Assembly: GCF_006717145.1 (NCBI RefSeq)
Contig: NZ_VFQF01000001.1
Location: 2,356,001 to 2,420,000 of the forward strand
Direction: 5' to 3'
From: Humibacillus xanthopallidus
Lineage (GTDB): Bacteria; Actinomycetota; Actinomycetes; Actinomycetales; Dermatophilaceae
DNA: 64,000 bases
The notes beneath the pieces are model-generated. The model ran no database searches, was not told the origin of the DNA, and worked only from the letters and a program-made list of their open reading frames with translations. Shown one piece after another: positions 9,248-19,642 of the stretch; positions within the stretch are counted from its first letter, which is position 1, and the number at the start of each line of letters is the position of its first letter. A program made the position numbers and the translations under genes.

Positions 9248-10485
9248 GCGACCTCAGCGCCCTCGGCGGCCTGTGCGCCCGCAGCGCCCTCGGCGCCGAT
9301 GTGCAGGCGCGGCACGCGCGGCCCCAGCCGGGTGACGATCTCGTAGCTGATGGTGTCGGTGGCGTCGGCCCAGTCCTGCGCCGTCGGCTCGCCGGGCGCG
9401 CCACCGAAGAGGGTGACGACGTCGCCGGCGGCGGCTCTCGAGGTGGGGCCGAGGTCGACGACGACCTGGTCCATGCAGACCCGGCCGGCGATCGCCGTGC
9501 GGCGCCCGTCGGCGAGGAGCGGGCCGACGTTCGTCGCGTTGCGCGGGATGCCGTCGGCATACCCGGCCGGGATGAGCCCGACGACGGTCTCGGAGTCGGT
9601 CACGTAGGCGTGTCCGTAGCTGATGCCCTGACCCGCGGGCAGCCGCTTGACGAGCGCCAGGCGGGCGCGCACCGTCATGGCCGGCCGCAGCCCGAAGTCG
9701 TCGTCGATCTGCGGCACCGGGGTGAGGCCGTACATCGCGATGCCGGGCCGCACGAGGTCGGCGTGCGCCGACGGGTGCACGAGCGTCGCGGCGCTGTTGG
9801 CGAGGTGGCGCACCTCGGGGCGGCAGCCGGCCCGCTCGGCGATCGCGACGGCCTCGAAGAAGCGCTCCTGCTGGGCGAGGACGGTCGGGTGCTCGGGTGC
9901 GTCCGCGTGGGCGAAGTGCTGCCAGATGCCGACGACCTTGACAGTGCCCTCGGCCTCGAAGCGGCGTGCTCGGGCGACCAGCGTGTCCCAGTCGGCCCCG
10001 TAGGCGCCGCCGCGACCGAGGCCGGTGTCGACCTTGAGGTGGACGCGCGCGGTGCGGCCGAGAGCGAAGGCAGCGGACGCGATCTCGTCGATGACCCATG
10101 GCGCGGAGGCCGACAGGTCGATGTCGCGCGCGACCGCGCCGATGAAGTCCGAACCCGGCACGCTGAGCCACGTGAGCACGGGGGTCGTCAGGCCGGCGTC
10201 TCGGAGGGCGAACGCCTCGCTGAACTGCGCCACGCCGAGCCAGTTCGCCCCCGCGGCGACCGCCGTGCGCGCGACGGGGAGCAGCCCGTGCCCGTAGGCG
10301 TCGGCCTTGACGACGGCCATGAAGTCCGACTGTGGTGCCCGCTCGCGCAGGACCCGCACGTTGTGTGCGATCGCGGCGTGGTCGATCTCGGCCCACACGG
10401 TGAGCCCCAGCGTGGGGTCGGCAGCGTGGGCCGCGTGGCCAGCCACGGCAGGGTCACGGGGTTCGGAGGGAGCAGGGTCGTTCAC
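9244..10485 (-). CDS. alr: Alanine racemase
   Basis: A 413-residue fold-III PLP enzyme that makes D-alanine for peptidoglycan. The PLP lysine lies in AVVKADAYGHG (near residue 60). The opposite catalytic Tyr lies in GISYGHAYV, and MDQVVVDLG is the C-terminal domain signature. An N-terminal extension of about 28 residues precedes the family start (LTVWAEIDHAAIAHNVR). The GTG start at 10485 is 68 nt downstream of nnr. The stop overlaps the hydrolase start by 4 nt. Confidence 0.96.
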   Translation of the reverse strand: MNDPAPSEPRDPAVAGHAAHAADPTLGLTVWAEIDHAAIAHNVRVLRERAPQSDFMAVVKADAYGHGLLPVARTAVAAGANWLGVAQFSEAFALRDAGLTTPVLTWLSVPGSDFIGAVARDIDLSASAPWVIDEIASAAFALGRTARVHLKVDTGLGRGGAYGADWDTLVARARRFEAEGTVKVVGIWQHFAHADAPEHPTVLAQQERFFEAVAIAERAGCRPEVRHLANSAATLVHPSAHADLVRPGIAMYGLTPVPQIDDDFGLRPAMTVRARLALVKRLPAGQGISYGHAYVTDSETVVGLIPAGYADGIPRNATNVGPLLADGRRTAIAGRVCMDQVVVDLGPTSRAAAGDVVTLFGGAPGEPTAQDWADATDTISYEIVTRLGPRVPRLHIGAEGAAGAQAAEGAEVA

Positions 10486-10553
10486 GGATCAATTCTCTCA
10501 GTTGCGCAGGGGTGCTCGGGCCGCGGGAAGGGCCAGCCGCGGTCGCCAGCAGC

Positions 10554-12047
10554 TCAGACGGGCGCCGTGCGCCCCCGGGCGAGCAGGTCACGCACCGTCG
10601 GGCGTATGCCGTGTGCCACCGCCAGCGCCCGCAGCGGGCCCCCGCCGGAGACCCGGTCAGCAGTCACGCCGTGCACCAGGGCGCCCAGCGAGGCGGCGTC
10701 GTGGGGCTCGAGGCCGGCCGCGAGCAGGGCCCCGATGACGCCGGTGAGGACGTCGCCAGCCCCGGCCGTGGCCAGCCAGGGCGGCGCCTCCGCCTGCGAC
10801 CGCACGGGGTTCCCGTGCGTGATGACGAGGGTGGTGGCGCCCTTGAGCAGCACGGTCGCACCGGTGAGGTCGGCGAGCCGCCGTGCATGGGCGAGCGGGT
10901 CGGTCCTCACCTCGTCGACCGTCACCTCGGACGTGCCCCCGAGCCGGGTGAGGAGCCGGGCGAGCTCGCCCGCGTGGGGCGTGAGCACCGTCGGGGCCGG
11001 GCGCGGCCCGTCGACGAGCTCGAGGCCACCGGCGTCGACGACGACCGGCAGGTCGCTGGCGAGGGCCACCCGGGCGGCAGCGAGCTGCGAGTGTCCCGAT
11101 GGCTCGGACTCCTGGGCGGGCAGGCCCGGTCCGACGGCCCAGGCCTGCACCTGTCCCGTGCCGACCACGGCCTCGGGAACGGCTGCGTGGACCAGGCCGA
11201 CGGGGGTCGGTGACCCGACATAGCGGATCATGCCGACGCCGGCCTCGGCTGCGGCCGTCGTCGTCAGCACGGCCGCCCCGGGGTAGGCCTCGCTGCCGGC
11301 CACGACCCCGAGCACGCCGCGGGAGTACTTGTCGTCGCCGGCGCCCGGCACCGGCCAGAGCAGGGCGACGTCGTCGTAGTCGAGCCGCTCGACTGCAGCG
11401 ACCGCGTCGGAGAGGTCGAGACCGATGTCGACAACGGTGAGCCGCCCGGTCGCGGCCTCGCCCGCGGGCAGGAGGTGAGCCGGTTTCGCGGTCGAGAAGG
11501 TGACGGTCTCGTCGGCCCACACGGCGTCGCCCTCACCGGTCTCACCGGAGGGGTCGAGTCCGCTCGCGACGTCGACGGCGATGACCCAGGCGTCGTCGTC
11601 GATGGCGTCGACGAGCCGAGCGGCCCGTGGCTGCAACCCCGGCCGGCCACCGATGCCGACGATGCCGTCGAGCACGAGGTCGGCCTCGGCGATGACCTGC
11701 GCGGCCGCGTCCTCGTCGTCGGCGGCGACGTGCACGATGGTGCCGGCGTCCTCGGCGGCCTCGAGCGCCTCCTGGCGGAGCGCCTCGCGGCCACCGTCTG
11801 CGAGCACCACCACGGCGCACGCGTAGCCCGAGTCGGCGAGCTCGGCGACGGCATACAGCGTGTCACCGCCGTTGTCGCCCGAGCCGACGAGACCGACGAC
11901 GGTGCTGCCCTCGGAGTCCTCGAGCCGCGCTGCGGCGACCTCTGCGAGCCCGCCCGCGGCGCGCTCCATGAGCTCCCCGTCGGGCAGGCCCGCCATGGCC
12001 TGCGCCTCGGCGGCGCGCACCGTCTCGACCGAATGTGACCGGATCAT
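10554..12047 (-). CDS. nnr: Bifunctional NAD(P)H-hydrate epimerase / ADP-dependent dehydratase
   Basis: A 497-residue fusion that repairs damaged NADHX and NADPHX. The N-terminal YjeF epimerase domain (~1-215) shows VRAAEAQAM, LMERAA and the VGSGDNGGDTLY nucleotide loop. The C-terminal ribokinase-like dehydratase (~220-497) shows YSRGVLGVVAGSEAYPGAA, LTPHAGE and the GAGDVLTGVIGALLAAG catalytic loop. Both active-site regions look intact. The start overlaps the acpS stop by one base (TGATG), coupling the two. Confidence 0.95.
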   Translation of the reverse strand: MIRSHSVETVRAAEAQAMAGLPDGELMERAAGGLAEVAAARLEDSEGSTVVGLVGSGDNGGDTLYAVAELADSGYACAVVVLADGGREALRQEALEAAEDAGTIVHVAADDEDAAAQVIAEADLVLDGIVGIGGRPGLQPRAARLVDAIDDDAWVIAVDVASGLDPSGETGEGDAVWADETVTFSTAKPAHLLPAGEAATGRLTVVDIGLDLSDAVAAVERLDYDDVALLWPVPGAGDDKYSRGVLGVVAGSEAYPGAAVLTTTAAAEAGVGMIRYVGSPTPVGLVHAAVPEAVVGTGQVQAWAVGPGLPAQESEPSGHSQLAAARVALASDLPVVVDAGGLELVDGPRPAPTVLTPHAGELARLLTRLGGTSEVTVDEVRTDPLAHARRLADLTGATVLLKGATTLVITHGNPVRSQAEAPPWLATAGAGDVLTGVIGALLAAGLEPHDAASLGALVHGVTADRVSGGGPLRALAVAHGIRPTVRDLLARGRTAPV

Positions 12048-12397
12048 CAGCCCTCCGCGATGACGACTGCCGACGCGACGCCCGCGTCGTGCGACAAGGA
12101 GACGTGCAGCGAGTCGACGCCGAGGTCGTTGGCCCGCGCGAGCACGGTGCCACCGATCTCGAGCGACGGCTTGCCGTCGCCGTTGGTCACGACCCGCGCG
12201 TCCGTCCAGTGCATTCCGGCCGGCGCGCCGAGCGACTTCGCGAGCGCCTCCTTGGCGGCGAAGCGCGCCGCGAGGGAGGCGATGCCGAGACCGCGCTCCT
12301 CCGCCGTGAAGAGCCGCTCGCGCAGCGCAGGAGTGCGCTCGAGCGTCTGCTCGAAGCGCTCGATGTCGACGACGTCGATCCCGACCCCGATGATCAC
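12047..12397 (-). CDS. acpS: Holo-[acyl-carrier-protein] synthase
   Basis: A 116-residue phosphopantetheinyl transferase that activates acyl carrier protein. It has the Mg2+/CoA motifs [12 protein letters not shown] near the start and [12 protein letters not shown] in the middle, and ends with the usual [17 protein letters not shown] strand. The GTG start at 12397 overlaps the glmS stop by four bases (GTGA). A longer in-frame open region reads back through glmS but is antisense-like in composition and is rejected. Confidence 0.95.
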   Translation of the reverse strand: MIIGVGIDVVDIERFEQTLERTPALRERLFTAEERGLGIASLAARFAAKEALAKSLGAPAGMHWTDARVVTNGDGKPSLEIGGTVLARANDLGVDSLHVSLSHDAGVASAVVIAEG

Positions 12398-14253
12398 TCG
12401 ACCGTGACCGACTTCGCGAGGTTGCGGGGCTGGTCGACGTCGAGGCCCTTCGCCGTGGAGAGCCACAGCGCGAAGACCTGGAGCGGCACGACAGTCAGGA
12501 GGGGGGCGAGCAGCTGCGACGTCGCGGGCACCGAGATCACCTCGTCGGCGAAGGGCACCACCGACTCGTCGCCCTCCTCCGCGATGACGAGGGTGCGTGC
12601 GCCGCGGGCCCGGATCTCCTGGATGTTGGAGACGACCTTGCCGTGCAGGCCGTGCTCGGCCGTCGGTGACGGCACGATGACGAAGACGGGCTGACCGGGC
12701 TCGATGAGCGCGATCGGGCCGTGCTTCAGCTCGCCGGCCGCGAAGCCCTCGGCGTGGATGTAGGCGAGTTCCTTGAGCTTGAGCGCCCCCTCGAGGGCGA
12801 TCGGGTAGCCGACGTGACGGCCGAGGAAGAGCACCGCTCGCGTGTCGGCCATGAACCGCGCGATCTCCTTGACCCGGTCCATCCGCCCGAGCAGGGTCTC
12901 GATCTTGGCTGGCACCTCGCCGAGCTCCTTCATGACCGACTGCGCGTCGTCGGCAAAGGACCCGCCACGCAGCTGCGCGAGGTAGAGCCCGAGGACGTAG
13001 CAGGCGGTGATCTGGGCGAGGAAGGCCTTCGTCGAGGCGACCGCGATCTCCGGCCCGGCGTGGGTGTAGAGCACGGCGTCGGACTCGCGCGGGATCGTCG
13101 AACCGTGGGTGTTGCAGACCGAGATGGTCAGGGCTCCGAGCGACCTCGCATGCTTGACCGCCATGAGGGTGTCCATCGTCTCGCCGGACTGGCTGATCGA
13201 CACGACGAGGGTGCGCTCGCTGACGATGGGGTCGCAGTAGCGGAACTCGTGGGCGAGGGCGACCTCGACGGGGATGCGCGTCCAGTGCTCGATGGCGTAC
13301 TTCGCGACCATGCCGGCATACGCCGCCGTGCCGCAGGCGACGATGGTGATGCGGTCGACGGCCTCCAGCTGCTCCTCCGAGATGCGCAGCTCGTCGAGCA
13401 CGAGGCGCCCGCTCGCGTCGGTGCGGCCGAGCAGCGTGTCGGCGACCGCGTGCGGCTGGTCGTGGATCTCCTTCTCCATGAAGGTCGCGTAGCCGCCCTT
13501 CTCGGCGGCCGCGGCGTCCCACGTCACCTCGTAGGCCGTGCCCTCGGCGGGCGTGCCGTCGAAGCCGATGACGGTCGCGCCGTCGGGGGTGATGGTGACG
13601 ATCTGGTCCTGGGCGAGCTCGAGCGCGTGCCGGGTGTAGCCGATGAAGGCGGCGACGTCGGAGCCGAGGTAGTTGGCGTCGTCGCCGAGCCCGACGACGA
13701 GCGGGCTGTTGCGACGAGCGCCCACGACGACACCGGGCTGGTCGGCGTGGATGGCGAGAAGGGTGAAGGCGCCCTCGAGGTCGGCCACGACCGCGCGCAT
13801 CGCCTCCGTGAGGTCGCCCTGCGTGTCGTATGCCGCGGCGACGAGGTGCGCGACCACCTCGGTGTCGGTCTCGCTGGAGAACTCGACGCCCTCGGCGAGC
13901 AGACCCTGCCGCAGCGCGTGGAAGTTCTCGATGATGCCGTTGTGGATGAGCGCGAGCTTGCCGTCGCGACCACCGCGGTGGGGGTGGGCGTTGGCGTCGG
14001 TGGGGCCGCCGTGCGTCGCCCACCGGGTGTGCCCGATCGCGGTTGTCGAGCCGGGCAGCGGGTGCGCCTCGAGCTCGGCCGTGAGGTTGGCGAGCTTCCC
14101 CGACTTCTTGCGCGTCTCGACGTGGTCCCCGTCGACGAGCGCGACGCCGGCCGAGTCGTAGCCGCGGTACTCGAGACGAGCGAGACCTTCCATGACGACC
14201 TCGAGGGCCGTGCTGTCCTTCGAGCGGCCGACGTAGCCCACAATTCCGCACAT
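12394..14253 (-). CDS. glmS: Glutamine-fructose-6-phosphate aminotransferase
   Basis: A 619-residue class II amidotransferase that makes glucosamine-6-phosphate for cell-wall amino sugars. The N-terminal nucleophile is Cys2 (MCGIVGYVG), followed by the HTRWATHG glutaminase motif. Two SIS domains carry the sugar phosphate sites ([11 protein letters not shown]), and the end is the conserved [16 protein letters not shown] at 14253 is fixed by the need for Cys at position 2; the upstream extension is spurious. It heads the minus-strand operon and is divergent from coaA across about 100 bp. No glmS ribozyme is seen, as expected outside Firmicutes. Confidence 0.97.
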   Translation of the reverse strand: MCGIVGYVGRSKDSTALEVVMEGLARLEYRGYDSAGVALVDGDHVETRKKSGKLANLTAELEAHPLPGSTTAIGHTRWATHGGPTDANAHPHRGGRDGKLALIHNGIIENFHALRQGLLAEGVEFSSETDTEVVAHLVAAAYDTQGDLTEAMRAVVADLEGAFTLLAIHADQPGVVVGARRNSPLVVGLGDDANYLGSDVAAFIGYTRHALELAQDQIVTITPDGATVIGFDGTPAEGTAYEVTWDAAAAEKGGYATFMEKEIHDQPHAVADTLLGRTDASGRLVLDELRISEEQLEAVDRITIVACGTAAYAGMVAKYAIEHWTRIPVEVALAHEFRYCDPIVSERTLVVSISQSGETMDTLMAVKHARSLGALTISVCNTHGSTIPRESDAVLYTHAGPEIAVASTKAFLAQITACYVLGLYLAQLRGGSFADDAQSVMKELGEVPAKIETLLGRMDRVKEIARFMADTRAVLFLGRHVGYPIALEGALKLKELAYIHAEGFAAGELKHGPIALIEPGQPVFVIVPSPTAEHGLHGKVVSNIQEIRARGARTLVIAEEGDESVVPFADEVISVPATSQLLAPLLTVVPLQVFALWLSTAKGLDVDQPRNLAKSVTVE

Positions 14254-14359
14254 GGCGACCAGACTAGGGGACCGGCCAGCCGTCCACGGGCACCGCCCGA
14301 CTCCCCCGCCGGGCCGCGGGTCCGACACAATGGCGCTCGTGGCGCAGCCTGTGAGCGGG

Positions 14360-15313
14360 ATGAACCGGACCACCCCCGGCCTGCCGTCCCCCTACGTCGA
14401 GTTCGACCGGGCGGCCTGGTCGCGCCTGCGCGAGAACCACCCGCTCAACCTCGACGACGCCGACCTCGCCCGGCTGCGCGGCCTCGGCGACCGCATCGAC
14501 CTGCGCGAGGTCGAGGAGGTCTACCTGCCGCTCTCGCGCCTGCTCAACTTCTACGTCGGGGCCACGCGGCAGCTGCACGCCGTGACGAGCGACTTCCTCG
14601 GCGAGCGGCCGGCCCCGACCCCGTTCGTCATCGGCGTCGCCGGGTCGGTGGCCGTCGGCAAGTCGACGACGGCCCGCATCCTGCGCGAGATGCTCGCCCG
14701 CTGGCCCGACACGCCGCGCGTCGCCCTCGTGACGACCGACGGCTTCCTCTTTCCGAACTCCGAGCTCGAGAGCCGGGGACTGTTGCAGCGCAAGGGTTTC
14801 CCCGAGTCCTACGACCGCCGGGCGCTGATGCGCTTCGTCGCCGAGATCAAGTCGGGCCGCGAGGAGGTGACGGCGCCGGTCTACTCCCACCTCACCTACG
14901 ACATCGTCCCCGGTGAGCGCATCGTCGTGCGCCGCCCCGACGTGCTCATCGTCGAGGGGCTCAACGTCCTGCAGGCTCCGCAGGTGCACCCGGTGCGCGG
15001 GTCAGGGCTCGCAGTGAGCGACTTCTTCGACTTCTCCGTCTACGTCGACGCGTGGGTCGACGACGTGCGCACCTGGTACGTCGAGCGCTTCCTGCGGCTG
15101 CGGCAGACGGCCTTCTCGGACCCCAACTCCTACTTCCACCGGTATGCCGTGCTGTCCGACGACGAGGCCGTCGCCACCGCCAACCGCATCTGGCGCGAGA
15201 TCAACGGGCCCAACCTCGTCGAGAACATCCTGCCGACCCGGTCGCGGGCCACCCTCGTGCTCTCCAAGGGAGAGAACCACGAGGTCACCAGAGTGCGACT
15301 GCGGAAGATCTAG
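14360..15313 (+). CDS. coaA: Pantothenate kinase, type I
   Basis: A 317-residue enzyme for the first step of coenzyme A synthesis. Walker A is [15 protein letters not shown] near residue 92; the pantothenate site region is TTDGFLFPN, and [15 protein letters not shown] and [10 protein letters not shown] follow. From memory it aligns almost end to end with the mycobacterial enzyme. That fixes the start at the ATG at 14360 ([17 protein letters not shown]) rather than ATGs at 14330 or 14252. Its stop codon lies inside a terminator-like inverted repeat. Confidence 0.96.
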   Translation: MNRTTPGLPSPYVEFDRAAWSRLRENHPLNLDDADLARLRGLGDRIDLREVEEVYLPLSRLLNFYVGATRQLHAVTSDFLGERPAPTPFVIGVAGSVAVGKSTTARILREMLARWPDTPRVALVTTDGFLFPNSELESRGLLQRKGFPESYDRRALMRFVAEIKSGREEVTAPVYSHLTYDIVPGERIVVRRPDVLIVEGLNVLQAPQVHPVRGSGLAVSDFFDFSVYVDAWVDDVRTWYVERFLRLRQTAFSDPNSYFHRYAVLSDDEAVATANRIWREINGPNLVENILPTRSRATLVLSKGENHEVTRVRLRKI

Positions 15314-15350
15314 ACGAAGAATCCGGCCCCCGGGCCGCATTCTTCGTCTA
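15311..15350 (+). terminator. Inverted repeat starting at the coaA stop codon
   Basis: TAGACGAAGAAT (15311-15322) pairs perfectly with 15339-15350, with a GC-rich middle. The left arm begins with the coaA stop codon itself. The position fits a coaA terminator. The remaining ~180 bp before the RPF-like gene shows no further gene. Confidence 0.65.
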
Positions 15351-15527
15351 CAACCACACGAGAACGGACCTCGCGCGCCCGGGAACGGTGCGCGTCTGAG
15401 ACGTTCAGTCCCGAACGGTCAGCGTCGAGCCCAGCCGGCCGGACGACCTTACGACCGCAAGGTCCCACGCGGGCGGTTCGGGGGTACACGGGGGCGCAGG
15501 CCGGCCACGGCCGTGAGCCCCTGTGGG

Positions 15528-16487
15528 TTAGTACCAATGAGGTGAGCGGGCCTGCCAGGTGGACCAGGCGTTGCAGGGGTTGCCGTAGGACATCTTGATG
15601 TACCAGAGGCCCCACTTGATCTGCGTCAGCGGGTTGGTGCGGTAGTCGGCACCGAACTGGGCCATCTTGCTCGCCGGCAGCGACTGCGGGATGCCGTAGG
15701 CGCCCGAGCTGGGGTTCTCGGCCGACCAGCGCCAGCCGCTCTCGCCGGTCCAGAGGTTGACGAGGCAGTTGTACTGCGCGTCGCTCGTCCAGCCCTGGTC
15801 GACCATGAGGACGCGGGCGGCGGCCTTGGGGTTGCTCTTGGCGTTCGCGATGGCCGCCTTGCGGGCCTTCTCGCGCTCGGCACGCTCGGCGGCGGCCTGG
15901 GCCTCCTTGGCCTTGCGCGCGGCCTCGACCTTCTGCTTCGCCTCGAGCTCCTTGGCGTCGCGAGCGCCGGAGGCGGCGATGGCGGTGCGGCGCTCGTTGC
16001 GTGACACCGAGGCTGCGGCGCGGTAGGTGAGGTCGACGGTGCTCGCCCGGGCCAGCTCGTCGGTCTGCGCAACGACGCCGGAGCCGACGACGAAGGCGGC
16101 CGGGTCGGCTCCGATGAGGTTGTTGGCCTTGGCGTAGGCGATGCCCGAGCCGACGAGACCCAGGGTGAGGGCGCTCGCGAGCACCGGGCGACCGAGCCGG
16201 CGGCGCGGCTTGGTCTCGGGGCGGGCGTGGCGTGCTCGCCGGCTCTCCGTGGCGGCGCGGGCGTGCGAGGCAGCGCTCAGCGTGTCGTTGAGGGCGGAGG
16301 CGCGAGCGGCGACGCGGGCGGTCGGCACCGGCACGGTGGCCTGGCTCGCCTCACGGGCCGCTGGCCGCTGCGACGTGCGCGTGTCGCTGCGACGGGAGGT
16401 CTGGGACGTCAGCGACGTGACCGGCGGGGTCGCGGAGGGCGCACTCACCGGTGGGGCTGAGCGGTGTCGTCCTTGGTAGCGAGCCAC
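15528..16487 (-). CDS. Secreted lytic transglycosylase-like (RPF/APF-type) protein
   Basis: A 319-residue protein. A basic Ser/Ala-rich N-terminal region precedes one hydrophobic segment near 100-120 (VLASALTLGLVGSGIAYA), probably a signal anchor. A charged alpha-helical stretch rich in Lys/Ala/Glu (~165-215) follows. The C-terminal ~80 residues (WTSDAQYNCLVNLWTGESGWRW, AYGIPQSLPASKMA, QIKWGLWYIK) form a lysozyme-like domain with the Glu of ESGWR as candidate catalytic acid. Such proteins cleave peptidoglycan and can promote growth resumption. The ~240 bp upstream holds the promoter; I could not convincingly find a c-di-AMP (ydaO) riboswitch there. Confidence 0.85.
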   Translation of the reverse strand: MARYQGRHRSAPPVSAPSATPPVTSLTSQTSRRSDTRTSQRPAAREASQATVPVPTARVAARASALNDTLSAASHARAATESRRARHARPETKPRRRLGRPVLASALTLGLVGSGIAYAKANNLIGADPAAFVVGSGVVAQTDELARASTVDLTYRAAASVSRNERRTAIAASGARDAKELEAKQKVEAARKAKEAQAAAERAEREKARKAAIANAKSNPKAAARVLMVDQGWTSDAQYNCLVNLWTGESGWRWSAENPSSGAYGIPQSLPASKMAQFGADYRTNPLTQIKWGLWYIKMSYGNPCNAWSTWQARSPHWY

Positions 16488-16728
16488 GAAGCGGAGTCAC
16501 ACCTTCCTGCGGGCGTCGGGCGGACGGCATACCGCCCGCTGCACACGATCGGCAGCGGGTGGCGGCGTCCGGCGGGTGGAGGGGGCCGGGAACGCAGGAG
16601 CGAACCCGGCGCGACGTCGGCGTCGGGGTCCCACGGTGCCAGCCCACCCCGCCGGGCCGCAAATCGTGTCCAACCTTCAACGAGGGTGGCCGTGCGGGGT
16701 GGGGCTGGCGTGTCGGGGTGTGATCAGG

Positions 16729-18132
16729 TCACGGCTCGATGCCTTCGAGCAGGTCTGTGACGAGCGCGGCGATGGGGCTGCGCTCGCTGCGGGTGAGCGT
16801 GACGTGGGCGAAGAGCGGGTGTCCCTTGAGCTTCTCGATGACGGCCGCGACGCCGTCGTGACGGCCCACTCTCAGGTTGTCGCGCTGGGCGACGTCGTGG
16901 GTCAGCACGACCTTGGAGTTCTGGCCGATACGGCTGAGCACGGTGAGCAGCACGTTGCGCTCGAGCGACTGCGCCTCGTCGACGATGACGAAGGCGTCAT
17001 GCAGCGAGCGGCCACGGATGTGCGTCAGCGGCAGCACCTCGAGCAGGCCACGATCCATCACCTCGTCGACGACCTCGCTCGACACGAGGGCGCTCAGCGT
17101 GTCGAAGACCGCCTGGCCCCAGGGGTTCATCTTCTCCGCCTCGGTGCCGGGCAGGTAGCCGAGCTCCTGACCGCCCACGGCGAAGAGGGGGCGGAAGACG
17201 AGCACCTTGCGCTGGGCCCGGCGCTCCATGACCGACTCGAGCCCGGCGCACAGGGCGAGGGCCGACTTGCCGGTGCCGGCACGCCCGCCGAGGCTGACGA
17301 TGCCGACGTCGGGGTCGAGGAGCAGGTCGAGCGCGATGCGCTGCTCGGCGCTGCGGCCGTGCAGGCCGAACGCGTCACGGTCGCCGCGCACGAGCCGGAT
17401 CTGCTTGTCGGCGCCGACCCGCCCCAGACCGCTTCCCCGCGGCGAGAGCAGGACGAGACCGGTGTGGCAGGGCAGCTCGGCGGCGACCTCGTGCTCGACG
17501 CGGCCCCGGTCATAGAGCTGGTCGAGCTCGTCGGTCGTGACCTCGAGCTCCTGGATGCCGGTCCAGCCGGAGTCGACGCCCTGCTCGTGGCGGTACTCCT
17601 CCGCCTCGAGGCCGCACGCCGACGCCTTGACCCGCATCGGCAGGTCCTTGGAGACGATCGTGACGTCGCAGCCCTCGTTGGCGAGGTTCTTTGCTACAGA
17701 GAGGATGCGCGTGTCGTTGTCGCCGAGGCGGAAGCCCGCGGGGAGCGACGAGGAGTCGGTGTGGTTGAGCTCGACGCGGAGGCTGCCGCCGGCGTCACCG
17801 ACAGCGACGGGCCGGTCGAGGCGCCCCTCGCTGATGCGCAGGTCGTCGAGCAGGCGCAGGGCCTGCCGGGCGAAGTAGCCGAGCTCGGGGTGGTGGCGCT
17901 TGCCCTCCAGCTCCGTCACGACGACGACCGGGAGCACGACCTCGTGCTCCGCGAAGCGGGTCATCGCCTTGGGGTCCGACAGGAGCACCGACGTGTCGAG
18001 CACGTAGGTCTTGCGTGCCGGACCGGGGTCCGGGCTGGCGCCGCTGCGCGTGCGGGTCGTCGTGCCCGAGGTGGCGCTCGAGGTGGCGGTCGACGTGGCG
18101 CTGTCGGCCGGGGCCGAGCTCTTCGTAGCCAT
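16729..18132 (-). CDS. PIN-PhoH fusion protein (PhoH2-type)
   Basis: A 467-residue protein with an N-terminal Ser/Thr-rich tail, a PIN nuclease domain from about residue 40 ([14 protein letters not shown]; further acids in VVTELEGKR and [10 protein letters not shown]) and a C-terminal PhoH ATPase ([12 protein letters not shown] Walker A near 265; [11 protein letters not shown] Walker B). PIN-PhoH proteins are ATP-dependent RNA-unwinding ribonucleases; the mycobacterial homologue is PhoH2. ATG at 18132 is chosen because TAGGAG sits seven bases upstream; the GTG six bases earlier abuts that site. Four repeats of the CCAATCGAAAGAGCA family lie upstream. Confidence 0.92.
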   Translation of the reverse strand: MATKSSAPADSATSTATSSATSGTTTRTRSGASPDPGPARKTYVLDTSVLLSDPKAMTRFAEHEVVLPVVVVTELEGKRHHPELGYFARQALRLLDDLRISEGRLDRPVAVGDAGGSLRVELNHTDSSSLPAGFRLGDNDTRILSVAKNLANEGCDVTIVSKDLPMRVKASACGLEAEEYRHEQGVDSGWTGIQELEVTTDELDQLYDRGRVEHEVAAELPCHTGLVLLSPRGSGLGRVGADKQIRLVRGDRDAFGLHGRSAEQRIALDLLLDPDVGIVSLGGRAGTGKSALALCAGLESVMERRAQRKVLVFRPLFAVGGQELGYLPGTEAEKMNPWGQAVFDTLSALVSSEVVDEVMDRGLLEVLPLTHIRGRSLHDAFVIVDEAQSLERNVLLTVLSRIGQNSKVVLTHDVAQRDNLRVGRHDGVAAVIEKLKGHPLFAHVTLTRSERSPIAALVTDLLEGIEP

Positions 18133-18379
18133 TCCCACTCCTAGCGGCGCGCGCGCTCAGCACGCGCCTGGTCGCTCCCGAGGTGCCGGGCGGCCACCAG
18201 AGGGTGGCGTCGTGCCCGGCCCTCCGTTCGAAGCGATAGCTCCATCGGTGGGCCTCCTGGCAGTGCCGGACGGGTGTCCGTCACTGCCTCGACGGTACGA
18301 CTCCGGCACGCCGCCACGACGCATTCCGCCCCCGTGTCGCGCCAGTGTTCACACGCCTTTAACACAGTGGTCGCCAGTC

Positions 18380-18570
18380 CCAATCGAAAGAGCAGTTCGT
18401 CGCCCCTGCTCAGGCATGCCGCCCGGCCAGTGCCAATCGAAAGAGCACTTCGTCGGCCCCGCGCTCAGGTATGCCGCCCGGCCAGTCCCAATCGAAAGAG
18501 CACTTCGTCGCCCCTGCTCAGGTATGCCACCCGGCGGGCCCCAATCGAAAGAGCAGTTCGTCGCCCTCCC
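18380..18570. repeat. Four tandem copies of the CCAATCGAAAGAGCA repeat in the phoH-uppS gap
   Basis: Copies start at 18380, 18433, 18488 and 18541 (period 53-55 bp). Each reads CCAATCGAAAGAGCA(G/C)TTCGTCG, then a CTGCTCAGG(T/C)ATGCC segment and a GGCCAG tail. All copies point the same way. The rest of the 545-bp gap between phoH and uppS holds the phoH promoter region and no gene. The same core recurs at 22407 and 44405-44690, so this is a dispersed family. Confidence 0.85.
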
Positions 18571-18677
18571 GCAGGCAGGTGGGCGGGAGGCGACGAGCGG
18601 TGTCCGAGACCGCCCAGCCGTCTCGGGTGGGCGCGAGGTGAGTCGCGATGGGGACGACTCCCCACGCGGCGCGGAGG

Positions 18678-19439
18678 TCAGGTGCCGAAGCGACGGTGCC
18701 GGCCGGCATACGCCCGCAGGGCACGGAGGAAGTCGACGTGGCGGAAGTCGGGCCAGTAGGCCTCGCAGAAGTAGAACTCCGACGTCGCGCTCTGCCACAG
18801 CAGGAAGCCACCGAGCCTCTGCTCCCCCGACGTGCGGATGACGAGGTCGGGGTCGGGCTGGCCCTTGGTGTAGAGGTGCTCGGCGATGTCGTCGGCGGTG
18901 AGCTCCTCCGCGATCTGCTCGGTGCTCTCACCGGCGGCGGCCCGCTCGAGGAGCAGGTCGCGCACGGCGTCGGCGATCTCACGCCGACCGCCGTAGCCGA
19001 CGGCGACGTTGACCGTCAGGCCGTCGACGCCCTGGGTGCGGGCGGCGGAGGCACGCAGGCTCTCGGCCGTGCCCGAGGGCAGCAGGTCGAGCGCGCCGAC
19101 GATCTGCAGCCGCCAACGGCCGCTGTCGGCGAGGTCGGCGACCGCGGTCTCGATGATTCCGAGCAGCGGGTTGAGCTCCTCGGCAGGGCGGTGCAGGTTG
19201 TCGGTCGACAGCAGCCACAGGGTGACGTACTCCACACCCGCCTCGCTGCACCAGCCGAGCAGCTCCTCGATCTTGTCGGCGCCAGCCTGGTGACCGCTGG
19301 CCGTGCCGTGGCCCCGGGCACGGGCCCAGCGCCGGTTGCCGTCGAGCATCACGGCCACGTGCCGTGGGAGCGACTCCCTGGGAAGGTCCTTGAGGACTCG
19401 GCGTTCGTATGCGCCGTAGACCACGTCGCGCCACCCCAC
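18678..19439 (-). CDS. Isoprenyl transferase (cis-prenyltransferase, Rv1086-like)
   Basis: A 253-residue UppS-family enzyme. The catalytic Asp is in VAVMLDGNRRWAR. LLSTDNLHRP, NVAVGYGGRREI and DLVIRTSGEQRLGGFLLWQSATSEF are signature stretches, and the end is FLRALRAYAGRHRRFG. The sequence and neighbourhood (TrhA, mca, DUF4307, greA) resemble M. tuberculosis Rv1086, which makes short-chain Z,E-farnesyl diphosphate. A short-chain product is therefore more likely than undecaprenyl diphosphate, but this is inference. GTG at 19439 has GGAGG seven bases upstream and begins at the family boundary; a much longer open frame upstream is spurious. Confidence 0.92.
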   Translation of the reverse strand: MGWRDVVYGAYERRVLKDLPRESLPRHVAVMLDGNRRWARARGHGTASGHQAGADKIEELLGWCSEAGVEYVTLWLLSTDNLHRPAEELNPLLGIIETAVADLADSGRWRLQIVGALDLLPSGTAESLRASAARTQGVDGLTVNVAVGYGGRREIADAVRDLLLERAAAGESTEQIAEELTADDIAEHLYTKGQPDPDLVIRTSGEQRLGGFLLWQSATSEFYFCEAYWPDFRHVDFLRALRAYAGRHRRFGT

Positions 19440-19610
19440 AGGGGGCCTCCTTCTCGTCGCGCACGACCCTCGCTGCCGCACGGGCAACAAGCGCGACCCG
19501 TGCGGGCCGCCGGACCCACCGTACCGCCCGCGCCCGAGCCCGCCAGCAGGGTGACGAATGACGGGGTGAGAGTGTTCTGGAGATTGCGGAGGGCTCGCGC
19601 TGAGCGCCAA

Positions 19611-19641
19611 CCTACGTTTCCGTAACTTACGGTGTCGTAGG
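19611..19641. promoter_or_regulatory. 31-bp nested palindrome overlapping the TrhA promoter
   Basis: The site reads CCTACG-TTT-CCGTAA-C-TTACGG-TGT-CGTAGG. Every base of the outer six-mers and inner six-mers pairs around the central C at 19626; only the 3-nt spacers differ. It ends two bases before the putative -10 of the TrhA gene. Size and symmetry fit a TetR-type dimer-of-dimers operator. No regulator gene is adjacent, so the regulator would act from elsewhere. Confidence 0.7.
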
Positions 19642-19642
19642 T

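Noticed and set aside
12398-14251. Long minus-strand extension upstream of acpS
   Set aside because: Arg-rich shadow frame of glmS; AcpS similarity begins at the GTG at 12397.
16488-16728. c-di-AMP (ydaO) riboswitch upstream of the RPF-like gene
   Set aside because: Such elements often precede actinobacterial RPF genes, but I could not match the conserved bases in the reverse strand of this gap.
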